DNA of 8,348 nt from Helicobacteraceae bacterium (GTDB lineage Bacteria > Campylobacterota > Campylobacteria > Campylobacterales > SZUA-545), in the NCBI GenBank assembly GCA_031282285.1, contig JAITEA010000234.1, positions 1 to 8,348 on the forward strand, given 5' to 3'. The notes beneath the pieces are model-generated. The model had not been told where the DNA came from. It worked only from the letters and a program-made list of their open reading frames with translations, and searched no databases. This document shows positions 1 through 6,700 of the stretch, one piece after another; within the stretch, counting starts at the first letter, position 1, and each line of letters starts with the position of its first letter. The position numbers were made by a program, and so were the translations under genes.

Positions 1-163
1 CTCGCTAAGCGGCGTCAAAGCTATAGCCGCTGGATTCGGACACTCCCTAGCGCTGACAAGGGACGGCAATGTTTCCGCGACGGGATATAACGAGTATGGT
101 CAGCTTGGATTAGACAAAATAACCGATAAATACATAAACGACTTTACAAAAGTCGAGTTTTAG
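1..163 (+). CDS. RCC1-repeat protein, C-terminal fragment (5' end outside window)
   Basis: The reading frame is open from the left edge (first full codon at base 2) and ends with TAG at 161-163, giving 53 residues. The fragment contains one recognisable RCC1 (regulator of chromosome condensation) repeat: 'VKAIAAGFGHSLALTRDG' followed by 'ATGYNEYGQLGL', matching the family pattern of IaaG..HslaLt.dG..y.wG.N.yGQLG. RCC1 repeats form blades of a seven-bladed beta-propeller. In bacteria such proteins are often secreted or surface proteins of unknown role, sometimes with many repeats. Only the last blade and a short polar tail ending in KVEF are visible, so signal peptide, repeat number and additional domains cannot be judged. 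Family assignment is fairly sure; the function is not known. Confidence 0.8.
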   Translation, partial: SLSGVKAIAAGFGHSLALTRDGNVSATGYNEYGQLGLDKITDKYINDFTKVEF

Positions 164-174
164 CCTCGCGATTA

Positions 175-202
175 CGCGCTAACGATCGCTATCGTTAGCG
201 CG
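175..202 (+). terminator. Perfect 12-bp hairpin downstream of the RCC1 gene (putative terminator)
   Basis: CGCGCTAACGAT (175-186) and ATCGTTAGCGCG (191-202) are exact reverse complements separated by a 4-base CGCT loop, starting 12 bases after the RCC1 stop codon. Position and stability suggest a transcript-end hairpin. There is no run of T after the stem (ACTGTTCGCC follows), so it is not a classical intrinsic terminator and may instead act as an mRNA 3'-end stabiliser. The hairpin is seen directly; terminator function is inferred. Confidence 0.55.
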
Positions 203-245
203 ACTGTTCGCCATCCCCACAACTTTAGCGGTAAAACCTTCGTTT

Positions 246-275
246 CCGTCATTTCCGCGCAGGCTGGAATCCATC
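246..275 (-). repeat. Dispersed repeat, copy 1 (dRS3-like, ATTCCC-N8-GGGAAT pattern)
   Basis: Bases 251-270 read ATTTCC-GCGCAGGC-TGGAAT: exactly the 20-bp length of the ATTCCC-N8-GGGAAT pattern, with one mismatch in each arm. The flanks CCGTC on the left and CCATC on the right match the flanks of the copy at 735-799 read on the opposite strand (GATGGATTCC ... GAATGACG). This type of short dispersed repeat is common in intergenic DNA of several bacterial groups and is known as dRS3 in Neisseria. Whether it belongs to the same lineage of elements here is inference from pattern only. Confidence 0.65.
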
Positions 276-402
276 TTGAAACCTTGCGCAATACAATAAA
301 TCTCGGTTTATACCGCTTATTCTCTATCCCACGATCGTTCTCTTTCCTTTCGCAAAAGCCTAAAGTCCTTTAGCGACTTGCTTTCTGTGGCGATATTGGG
401 GC

Positions 403-420
403 GGAAGGCAGAAATCCATC
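403..420 (-). repeat. Dispersed repeat, copy 2 (half-element, degenerate)
   Basis: Read on the minus strand, this stretch begins GATGGATT and ends GCCTTCC, matching 735-752 of copy 3 at 16 of 18 positions. The two differences are both C-to-T. No partner arm (GGGAAT) follows on the minus strand, so this looks like a half-copy or a decayed remnant. It shares the TTCC that follows GCC in copy 3, suggesting it derives from the same, interrupted, variant. A short chance match is possible but unlikely given two other copies within 350 bp. Confidence 0.5.
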
Positions 421-734
421 TTCCTGCGCGAGCATCGCTCTGCGCCGCTTCTTCCGCGATACCTCGCTCCCTTCTGGAGCTTCGGGCGAAGACTTTGCCT
501 TCTATCGCTTCGCCGCTCGCTCGTTTTTGGGCTGCAAATCGCCGCGCTTTGAGCCTTGTTTCCTTTCAGATCGCTATTACACGCAAACACTACCATTCCC
601 CTGTTTAACGCTTATTCGCTAACGGGGATACCCCTTCGTCGCGCTAGATGCTGAACGCTATCTAAAAGGAGTCTCAAGGCGCGTGTGGAGAAGGCGATCG
701 AGTGGGCTTTCGTTTTTTTGTTACATTTTTGTGA

Positions 735-799
735 GATGGATTCCCGCCTTCCTACGCGCCTTGCGCTCCTGCGGAGCGGGCGCTGCGCGGGAATGACGA
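735..799 (+). repeat. Dispersed repeat, copy 3, split by a 35-bp insert
   Basis: The left arm GATGGATTCCC (735-745) and the right arm GGGAATGACG (789-798) are the same ends as in copy 1, but the arms here are 43 bases apart instead of 8. The central octamer would be GCCT|GCGC; GCCT lies at 746-749 and GCGC at 785-788, with 35 extra bases between. The insert contains the hairpin CGCTCC-TGC-GGAGCG (764-778). Arms and spacing are seen directly; the insertion model is inferred by comparison with copy 1. The short frames that run through this element are most likely not genes. Confidence 0.65.
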
Positions 800-904
800 G
801 AAGGAAGCGCAAGATATTTTTGCTTTTCATTATTTATATGCATCGGCTCAAAATATTAACTTCCATAAATGCGATCGATGCCCGATCGCGCCTCCGTTAT
901 TCTT

Positions 905-925
905 GCGCCGCAAAGCGAGCGGCGC
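905..925. other. GC-rich hairpin, 7-bp perfect stem
   Basis: GCGCCGC (905-911) and GCGGCGC (919-925) are exact reverse complements around a 7-base loop AAAGCGA, followed on the plus strand by TTGTT. It could be a transcript-end structure or part of a repeat. No gene ends close by on either strand, so no role can be assigned. Confidence 0.35.
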
Positions 926-1207
926 TTGTTGGCGCGGATAAGAAGACAAGCGCGCTTTACTGACCATCCCGATCAATAAAATATAGCCGTTGTTTTTGCC
1001 CGCGCCGCACTTGCAATATGATTAACAATGTTATTAAACGGGGTAGTATCTAGCCTAGTAGTATGGTAGCGCAAAGCCGGCATAAACATAAAGTTTTGGC
1101 TCCGATCGCTCCGCAAACTAACCTTGACTTTAGGCACAAATATTGGTAGGTCAAAATAAATTGCGTTGTTAATTGTGTGGAAATGAGCGCGGGCGGCGCG
1201 GGATTTT

Positions 1208-1249
1208 AGCGTTTGCGTATAAAATCAACGCTTTGAAACTTTGCAAAGC
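1208..1249 (+). promoter_or_regulatory. Putative promoter and inverted repeats at the transporter start
   Basis: TATAAAAT at 1218-1225 resembles a sigma-70 -10 box and is flanked by an exact 6-bp inverted repeat, AGCGTT (1208-1213) and AACGCT (1227-1232). A second inverted repeat, GCTTTG (1230-1235) and CAAAGC (1244-1249), encloses the proposed TTG start at 1241. No good -35 hexamer is seen about 17 bases upstream of the -10. If transcription starts near 1231, the leader would be only about 10 bases for the start at 1241 or about 30 for the alternative TTG at 1262. The repeat around the -10 has the geometry of a repressor site, but that is inference. Confidence 0.35.
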
Positions 1250-2617
1250 GGGCGCGAACAATTGGCGGATAAACGAGTTAAAAACATTACCATAGCGGTT
1301 CTGGCGGCGGTCGGAGCGTACGCGATCGGCTTTTACGGCGGCTTAAGCGATCAGCACGCGCGGCTACTTGGCGCGGTCGTTTTGCTGGTGGCGCTATGGA
1401 CGAACGAGGGTTTGCCGCTGGGCGTGGTTTCGCTGCTGCCGATCGCGATGTTTCCCGCGCTTGGGATTTTGAGCGTTGATAAAACGGCGGGCAACTACGC
1501 CAACGGCATTATCTTTCTCTTTCTGGGCGGCTTTATGCTGGCGCTCGCCGTCGAGAAAACCGAGCTTCACAAGCTCATAGCGCATAAACTGCTCAAAATC
1601 TTCCCCGCAAGCGCGCGCGGGGCGATATTCGCGCTCAGTTTCACAAGCGGAATGCTAAGCACGACGCTTTCAAACACCACGACCGCGCTGCTGCTAATGC
1701 CGCTGGCGCACTTTCTGGCAAGCGATATTAGGCTGAAAATGCGCCTTGCGCTGGCGATCGCTTTCGGCGCGAGCGTCGGCGGCATAACCACGCCGATCGC
1801 CACGCCGCCTAACCTGATCTTGTTTGGTTTTCTGAACGCGCAAAATATGAGCACGATCTCGTTTATGCGCTGGATCGCGCTGATGACGCCGCTTGCTATC
1901 TTGATGCTGATCGCGCTCGCGTCGATACTCTCTATCGGCGCGAAGGATATGAAATTAACTTACAGCCTGAGCCAATGGACGCCCGTTACAAAAGATCAGA
2001 AAAAACTAGGCGCGATTATCCTTATTTTGGCGGCGCTTTTGGCGCTGAACTCGCCGATCGAACCGTATTACGGCGGGCTTGGATTAAACGAGCAGGCGCT
2101 GATATTGTTTTTCGGGCTTTTGCTGTTTATGCCCGGGCTGTCGTTTATCGACTGGAACGACAGCAAAAAGATTCCGTATGAAATCATCTTTTTATTTGGC
2201 GCGGGCTTCGCGCTCTCGCAGGCGTTTTTGACGACGGGGCTGGATAAGAGCGCGGCGAACGCGATGGCGTTTTTTGTCTCCAAAGGGAGCCTGACGACGC
2301 TAATTGCGATCATATTCGCTATGTGTTTTCTCGCCTTCGCGATCAGCAACACCGCCAAAGCGTCGATCGCGCTTCCTATCGTATATTCGCTCTGTTTGCA
2401 GGGCGGCTTCAGCGCGGAGCGTTTTTTGCTTGCCGCGACCGTTTGCGCCAGCTTCTCGTTTTTGCTGCCAATCTCCACGCCGCCTAACGCGATCGCCTTT
2501 TCCAGCGGCGCGCTGAAGATTAAAGATATGGCGTTTTACGGCTTTATTTTCACGCTTATCGGCTCGTGTTTGTTGATCGCGACCGTTTATGGTTACTGGA
2601 CGCTGTTTTTGATATAG
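1241..2617 (+). CDS. SLC13/DASS family sodium:anion (dicarboxylate-type) symporter
   Basis: Predicted inner-membrane secondary carrier of the divalent anion:Na+ symporter family (SLC13/DASS; members import succinate, citrate, other dicarboxylates or sulfate). The 458 residues match the usual bacterial length. Both family signatures are present, one in each half of the inverted-repeat fold: S144-N145-T146 within 'LSNTTTALLLMPL' and S369-N370-T371 within 'AISNTAKASIALPI'. In structurally known members these SNT motifs bind substrate carboxylates and sodium. Also typical are 'ITTPIATPPNLILFG' (182-196), 'IPYEIIFLFGAGFALS' (311-326, with Tyr where many members have Trp) and 'ISTPPNAIAFSSG' (411-423). 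Nearly the whole chain is hydrophobic segments. The start is uncertain: the frame opens at 1223 after a stop, has no ATG before the first membrane segment and no clear Shine-Dalgarno; TTG at 1241 is used here and TTG at 1262 is an alternative. A carboxylate substrate is inferred from the family; the exact anion is not determinable. Confidence 0.9.
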   Translation: MQSGREQLADKRVKNITIAVLAAVGAYAIGFYGGLSDQHARLLGAVVLLVALWTNEGLPLGVVSLLPIAMFPALGILSVDKTAGNYANGIIFLFLGGFMLALAVEKTELHKLIAHKLLKIFPASARGAIFALSFTSGMLSTTLSNTTTALLLMPLAHFLASDIRLKMRLALAIAFGASVGGITTPIATPPNLILFGFLNAQNMSTISFMRWIALMTPLAILMLIALASILSIGAKDMKLTYSLSQWTPVTKDQKKLGAIILILAALLALNSPIEPYYGGLGLNEQALILFFGLLLFMPGLSFIDWNDSKKIPYEIIFLFGAGFALSQAFLTTGLDKSAANAMAFFVSKGSLTTLIAIIFAMCFLAFAISNTAKASIALPIVYSLCLQGGFSAERFLLAATVCASFSFLLPISTPPNAIAFSSGALKIKDMAFYGFIFTLIGSCLLIATVYGYWTLFLI

Positions 2618-2651
2618 CTTTGAGTTGCAAGCATTCAGCCGCAATCAGCGA

Positions 2652-2663
2652 ATAAGCGCTTAT
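2652..2663. other. 12-bp perfect palindrome in the gap between convergent genes
   Basis: ATAAGCGCTTAT (2652-2663) lies directly beside the stop codon of the minus-strand OmpV-type gene and 35 bases after the transporter stop. It is the only symmetry I see in the 46-bp gap. Lacking a loop and a T-run, it is a weak candidate for a bidirectional terminator. A chance palindrome in skewed composition is also possible. Confidence 0.25.
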
Positions 2664-3446
2664 CTATTTGTGCGGACGATATACGATCATCGCGCCAAAA
2701 TTGTTTTGATATTCGCCTTCGCGTTTGATAATAGGCGAATCGGCGGCTTGATCGGCAAAGCGTTTATAACGGGCGAACAGAGTCGCGCTCGTCGTTTGCG
2801 AAACGCGGTAATTAACGGCAAGCGAAAGGGATATATCAATTAGCCCGCCTTTTGGATCGTACCTATCGTAGCGGGAAGCCGCCGCTTGGCGCTTGCTCAC
2901 GCCGTAATAAGTCCGGTTATATTTGCCGTCGGCAAACCCCGCGGAAACGGATGGCGCTATTGTCCAGTTTTCGCTTATACGCAGCGGAAAACTCAGGAGA
3001 ACTCCAAACGACGACGATCCGCTTGAAAACCCGCGAAAATACCTTGCGCCCGCGACGATATTCGGACGCATATACGCAATCGACGCGCCGTAAGTCGCCT
3101 CCGCGTCAATATCGCCCAAACCTTTGAGCGATTTGTCGTCGCTTTCGTCGCGCCCGCCGCGATAGCTGATCGCGGGCGAAAACACCGCGCCGCCGCTAAG
3201 CGGCAAATCGAAGCCAATCCCCTTCATTGGCGACAGAAAGAACGCTTTGTAGCGCAGATCGCCGTACGGCAGAACGCGCCAGCGGGTTTTTGAGCTTGTA
3301 TCAAAATAAGGGAGGTTGGCGACGCCGATACCAATCGAGTAGCCAAAGGCGGAACGCGCCGCGCTTTGGTTAGCGTCGATTGATGCGTTTTCGTCGGCGG
3401 CGACGCAGAACGCCGCTACGAAAACAAAGGCGGCTAGATTTCGCAT
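2664..3446 (-). CDS. MipA/OmpV family outer-membrane protein
   Basis: Predicted 260-residue outer-membrane beta-barrel of the MipA/OmpV family (E. coli MipA is 248 residues and is described as a scaffold between murein synthase and lytic transglycosylase; OmpV is an outer-membrane antigen). The N-terminus 'MRNLAAFVFVAAFCVAADE' is a typical Sec signal peptide with probable cleavage after CVA, about residue 16. The family hallmark 'GGRDESDDKSLKGLGDIDAE' (97-116) follows the first barrel strands. 'YYGVS' (180-184) and 'DSPIIKREGEYQNNFGAMIV' (236-255) are also family-like. Alternating polar and aromatic strands continue to the end. The C-terminus is YRPHK rather than the terminal Phe common in outer-membrane barrels. 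ATG at 3444-3446 is chosen because it directly precedes the signal peptide. The same frame continues upstream to a TTG at 3548 (34 more codons), but that extension would bury the signal peptide. Family assignment is solid; the precise role is unknown. Confidence 0.85.
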   Translation of the reverse strand: MRNLAAFVFVAAFCVAADENASIDANQSAARSAFGYSIGIGVANLPYFDTSSKTRWRVLPYGDLRYKAFFLSPMKGIGFDLPLSGGAVFSPAISYRGGRDESDDKSLKGLGDIDAEATYGASIAYMRPNIVAGARYFRGFSSGSSSFGVLLSFPLRISENWTIAPSVSAGFADGKYNRTYYGVSKRQAAASRYDRYDPKGGLIDISLSLAVNYRVSQTTSATLFARYKRFADQAADSPIIKREGEYQNNFGAMIVYRPHK

Positions 3447-3574
3447 AACAACCGGAACCCTATAACATCCGCCGCGATCGATTAGAAAAGCCAAAAACGC
3501 CGACAATCCGCTAACGGCTAGCCTCGTTTGTTGAGGGGGCAAAAACAAAACGCAAAAGCATATGAGAAACCTTT

Positions 3575-3580
3575 TTTATA
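3575..3580 (-). promoter_or_regulatory. Putative -10 box for the OmpV-type gene
   Basis: On the minus strand TATAAA lies in an AT-rich stretch, about 130 bases upstream of the chosen ATG at 3446, which would give a leader longer than 100 bases. The -35 position is poorly conserved. A second weak -10-like TTATAG lies just upstream of the ATG, around 3460-3466, but would leave almost no leader. The box is read by eye; the assignment is tentative. Confidence 0.3.
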
Positions 3581-3727
3581 AAATCTATCGCAAATAGTAA
3601 CGATAGTTATCTTAATTGCGGCTGTCGCTAGTTCCCGCCGCCTCGCTTTTGCGATCAGTCGCGATCGTTTATGGTTGTCGGGCGTCGTTTTGAGTTAGCG
3701 CCGATCGTTTTATTTGGGCGCTTAAGG

Positions 3728-3756
3728 CATAATACGGCGATAGTCCAAAAGCAAGG
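3728..3756 (+). promoter_or_regulatory. Putative -10 box and ribosome-binding site for the DUF2339 gene
   Basis: CATAAT at 3728-3733 is a good -10 match; the upstream -35 position (about 3705-3710, TCGTTT) is weak but T-rich. AAGG at 3753-3756 lies 9 bases before the ATG at 3766, a normal Shine-Dalgarno spacing. Together they support that start and a leader of about 25 bases. Confidence 0.45.
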
Positions 3757-3765
3757 CGATTTCAG

Positions 3766-6700
3766 ATGGAGATAGCGGCGCTCGTACTGCTAGGTATTGG
3801 CGTAGCGGTTTTTTATGTCGTCGCGCCAATCGTCCTGTTTGCGCGTATGGGCGATCTGAAAAATAATATCTCGTGGCTTGAAAGACGCTTAAGCGATTTG
3901 ATCGCGCATTTTAACCGCGAAGTAAAGAATCTAAACGAGCGAATAGCGTCGCTCGAAGCGAAAAACTCCGCGCCCGAAACGCCCGAAACATCGCAAAAAA
4001 CCGCCTATACGGTTCAAGCCGCGTCGCAAACGCCTTTGGCGGTCAAAACCGAATCCGCCAAAGCAAGCCAGACGATCGCGGCGGCGTACGATTGCGAAAA
4101 CGCCGAACAACCTAGCGCGAGCGATCAAACGCCGCCCGCGATTAGCGCCGAACGCGCCGTCGATCGCGAGCAAGCCGAGCAAACCGAACAAGTCAAAACA
4201 GAAAGCTCATACTCGTACGACCGCGAACGGATCAAACCCGATCAACCGCGCCCGCTTGAAGGCGAACCAAACGATCTGGAGCGCGCTATAACGGCTATCA
4301 AAAACTGGGCGCTTGGCGGCAACGCTATACTGCGCGCCGGCGCGGCGCTGCTGTTTATAGGTTTGGCGTTTTTGCTGCGCTACGCCTCAGAGCGATTTTC
4401 GCTGTCCATAAACGCCCGCTATGTCTGCGCGGCGCTGATAGCTTTGGCGCTGCTTCAGTTTGGCTGGCGGCTACGCTTAAAAAGACCCGAATACGGGCTG
4501 ACCCTGCAGGGCGCGAGCGTGGCTATGCTCTATCTGATCGTTTTCGCGGCGATGCGCGTGCATAGCCTGCTTCCGCCCGAAGCGGCGTTTGCCCTGCTCG
4601 CGGCGCTGACCGTCTGCGCGGTAGTCTTGGCGCTGATTCAGGACTCTTCGGCGCTCGCCTGCGCGGCGGCTATGGGCGGTTTTGCCGCGCCGATACTCGC
4701 CTCGACCGGCAGCGGTAATCATATTGCGCTCTTTAGCTACTTCGCGGTTTTGGACGCGGGGCTGATCGCCATAGCGTGGTTCAAGGCGTGGCGCGCGCTG
4801 AATCTGATCGGATTTGCCGGATCGTTTGGTATTGGCTTCGCGTGGGGGCTTCGCTCGTATTCGCCCGATCTGTTTGCAACCACTCAGCCGTTTTTGGCGT
4901 TGTTTTTCGTCGCGTTTGTGGTCGTCGGCTTGCTCTTTGCGCGCCGAAAACTGATCGAGGCAAACGCGAGCCAAACGCCGAGCCTAGCGATCAAAAACGC
5001 CGATTATATCGACGCGGTTATCCTCTTCGCGCCGCCGCTGATCGGCTTTGGTATGCAGTGCGCGATCATAAAGCATATCGAATACGGTATGGCGTTTTCG
5101 GCGCTGATTTTGGGGCTATTCTATCTGCTCGCCGCCCTCGCGCTGCGCGGCAAGAGCGAATTGACGCTACTGCGCGAGATCGCGTTGGCGCTTGGCGTCA
5201 TTTTCGTTTCGTTAGCCATACCGCTGGCGCTCGATCCGCAATGGACCTCCGCCGCGTGGGCGGTAGAGGGCGCGGGCGTGTATTGGGTTGGCTTCAAGCA
5301 GTCGCGGCGGCTCTCTCGCGGCTTTGCTACGCTGTTGATATTCGGCTCGGCGGTCGCGTTTTTGATCGATACTAATATCTTTGCCGACCGCGGCGCGTCA
5401 TTTTTGGCGCCTTGGTTCGCGGCGCAGTCCGGCAAGCCGTTTTTGTCCAGCCACGACGCGGTTTTGAGCGGTTCGCCGCTTGGTTCGGCGATGCTGGGTT
5501 GCGCGCTGATATTTTGCTTTCTGATCGCGCGCAAAGCCGCGCAGTCGCTTAGCGAGTGGGAGCGCAATATCAAGCCCCTGTTCGCCGTTTCTGGGTTGAT
5601 ATTTATCTATCTTATCGCGCCTTTTGGCTTCAATATCGACTATACGCTTTTATGCTGGCAAGCCGCCGCGCTTGCCACGGTCGCGGCGGGGATCAAACTG
5701 CGATCGCCGGTATTTTTATTCTGCGCGGCTACGCTGTGGGCGGTAAGCGGCGCGTCGTATTTTGTTTCAAGAGCGGATATGATCGTCGAAACGATCGTTT
5801 ACGGCGCGGTAGCCGACGGCGCGTATTCCGCGATATTTAACTTGGATTTTGCGATCGCGCTCGCAATCGCGTTAAGCGGTTTTGCCGGCGCGTATTTGGC
5901 GCGTTTAAGCGACGAACAGGAGATCGCGAGCGCCGCACAATACCGATCGACGCTCGCGGCGTTTGCGAATATCGCGCTTGGCTGGAGCGTCGCGTGGTTC
6001 GCGTTTGCGGCGCTTGGCGAAGCGGCGCGGAACGCGTATCTAGTCGATCCAAGCGGCGAATGGGCGGCGGCGTGGAGCCGTCATACCGCGCTGCTGGCGA
6101 TCTGCGTTTTGTCGGCGTTTTGGACGGCGTTTGCCAAAGCCGCGAGCTGGCGAAGCCTAGCGATCGCGTGCCTGATCCCGCTGGCGGCGGCGATCGTTTT
6201 GCTGGTAACCGACGGCGTTTTGCCGTTTAAGGCAATCGTATTTATGGCAAACGGCGGGAGCTTGGCGCTTACGACGATTGTTTTGGCGTGGATCGCTCTG
6301 TTTGGCGCGCACTATTTCGCTCTTTCGCGGCTGGAAAAGCTCCTGCCGCCGATAACGCTAAGCGCGGCGCATACGCTGATCGCGGCGGCGCTGGTCGCGG
6401 TTTTGTCCTTTAGCGCGCGCGACTTTGCGGCGCATATAACCGAGGCAAATAGCGCTTGGCGCTGGATCGCTTGGGCGATATTTCCAAGCCTCTATCTGTT
6501 GATCGTAAGCGCCTCGCGCGTTAAGTTCTATCCGATCGGCGGCTTTTCAAAGGAGTATCGCCTCTACGCCGCGCTACCCGTTTTGGCGGCGGCGCTGTCG
6601 TGGTTCTGGCTGGCGAATATCTTTTCGGCGGGCGAATGCGATCCGCTGTCATACTTGCCGATCGTAAATCCGCTGGAGATAGCGCTGATCGCCGCGGCGC

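Larger units (their letters stand above)
164..1240. other. 1.1-kb intergenic region carrying dispersed repeats and no convincing gene
   Basis: No reading frame here longer than 92 codons has recognisable homology, a ribosome-binding site or a protein-like composition. The small frames at 360-608 and 612-963 are rich in Arg, Ser and Ala and run across the repeat copies. The stretch contains a terminator-like hairpin at 175-202, repeat copies at 246-275, 403-420 and 735-799, a 7-bp-stem hairpin at 905-925, small inverted repeats such as CTAAAG-TC-CTTTAG (360-373) and GGGG-ATA-CCCC (624-634), and six CGATCG palindromes. The last 200 bp are more AT-rich and contain the likely promoter of the downstream transporter. 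I see no tRNA cloverleaf. An unrecognised small RNA cannot be excluded. Confidence 0.6.
3447..3765. other. Divergent intergenic region between the OmpV-type and DUF2339 genes
   Basis: This 319-bp stretch holds the upstream regions of two divergent genes. Besides the promoter-like boxes listed separately it contains the inverted repeat CTATCG (3585-3590) / CGATAG (3601-3606) and two CGATCG palindromes (3662-3667 and 3702-3707). The minus-strand frame from 3548 to 3447 is open but its codons do not look like a natural protein N-terminus. No RNA gene is recognised. Confidence 0.5.

Noticed and set aside
360..608. Overlapping small reading frames of 76-78 codons on both strands
   Set aside because: They are Arg/Ser/Ala-rich on both strands, lack a ribosome-binding site and recognisable motifs, and overlap a repeat fragment.
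685..963. 92-codon frame starting with MEKAIEWAFVF
   Set aside because: It reads straight through the dispersed repeat; the MDSRLPT stretch is the typical translation of such GATGGATTCCCGCC repeats, not a protein family.
1010..1200. Possible small RNA gene or riboswitch upstream of the transporter
   Set aside because: No extended stem set, no known riboswitch core and no terminator-like hairpin with a T-run were found.
2068..2644. Minus-strand frames of 114-136 codons opposite the transporter
   Set aside because: Shadows of the well-supported SLC13 gene; composition reflects the antisense of hydrophobic codons.
4477..5573. Frames of 150-199 codons on both strands within the DUF2339 gene
   Set aside because: Very Arg/Gln- or Ser-rich shadows of a gene whose own frame has clear family motifs throughout.
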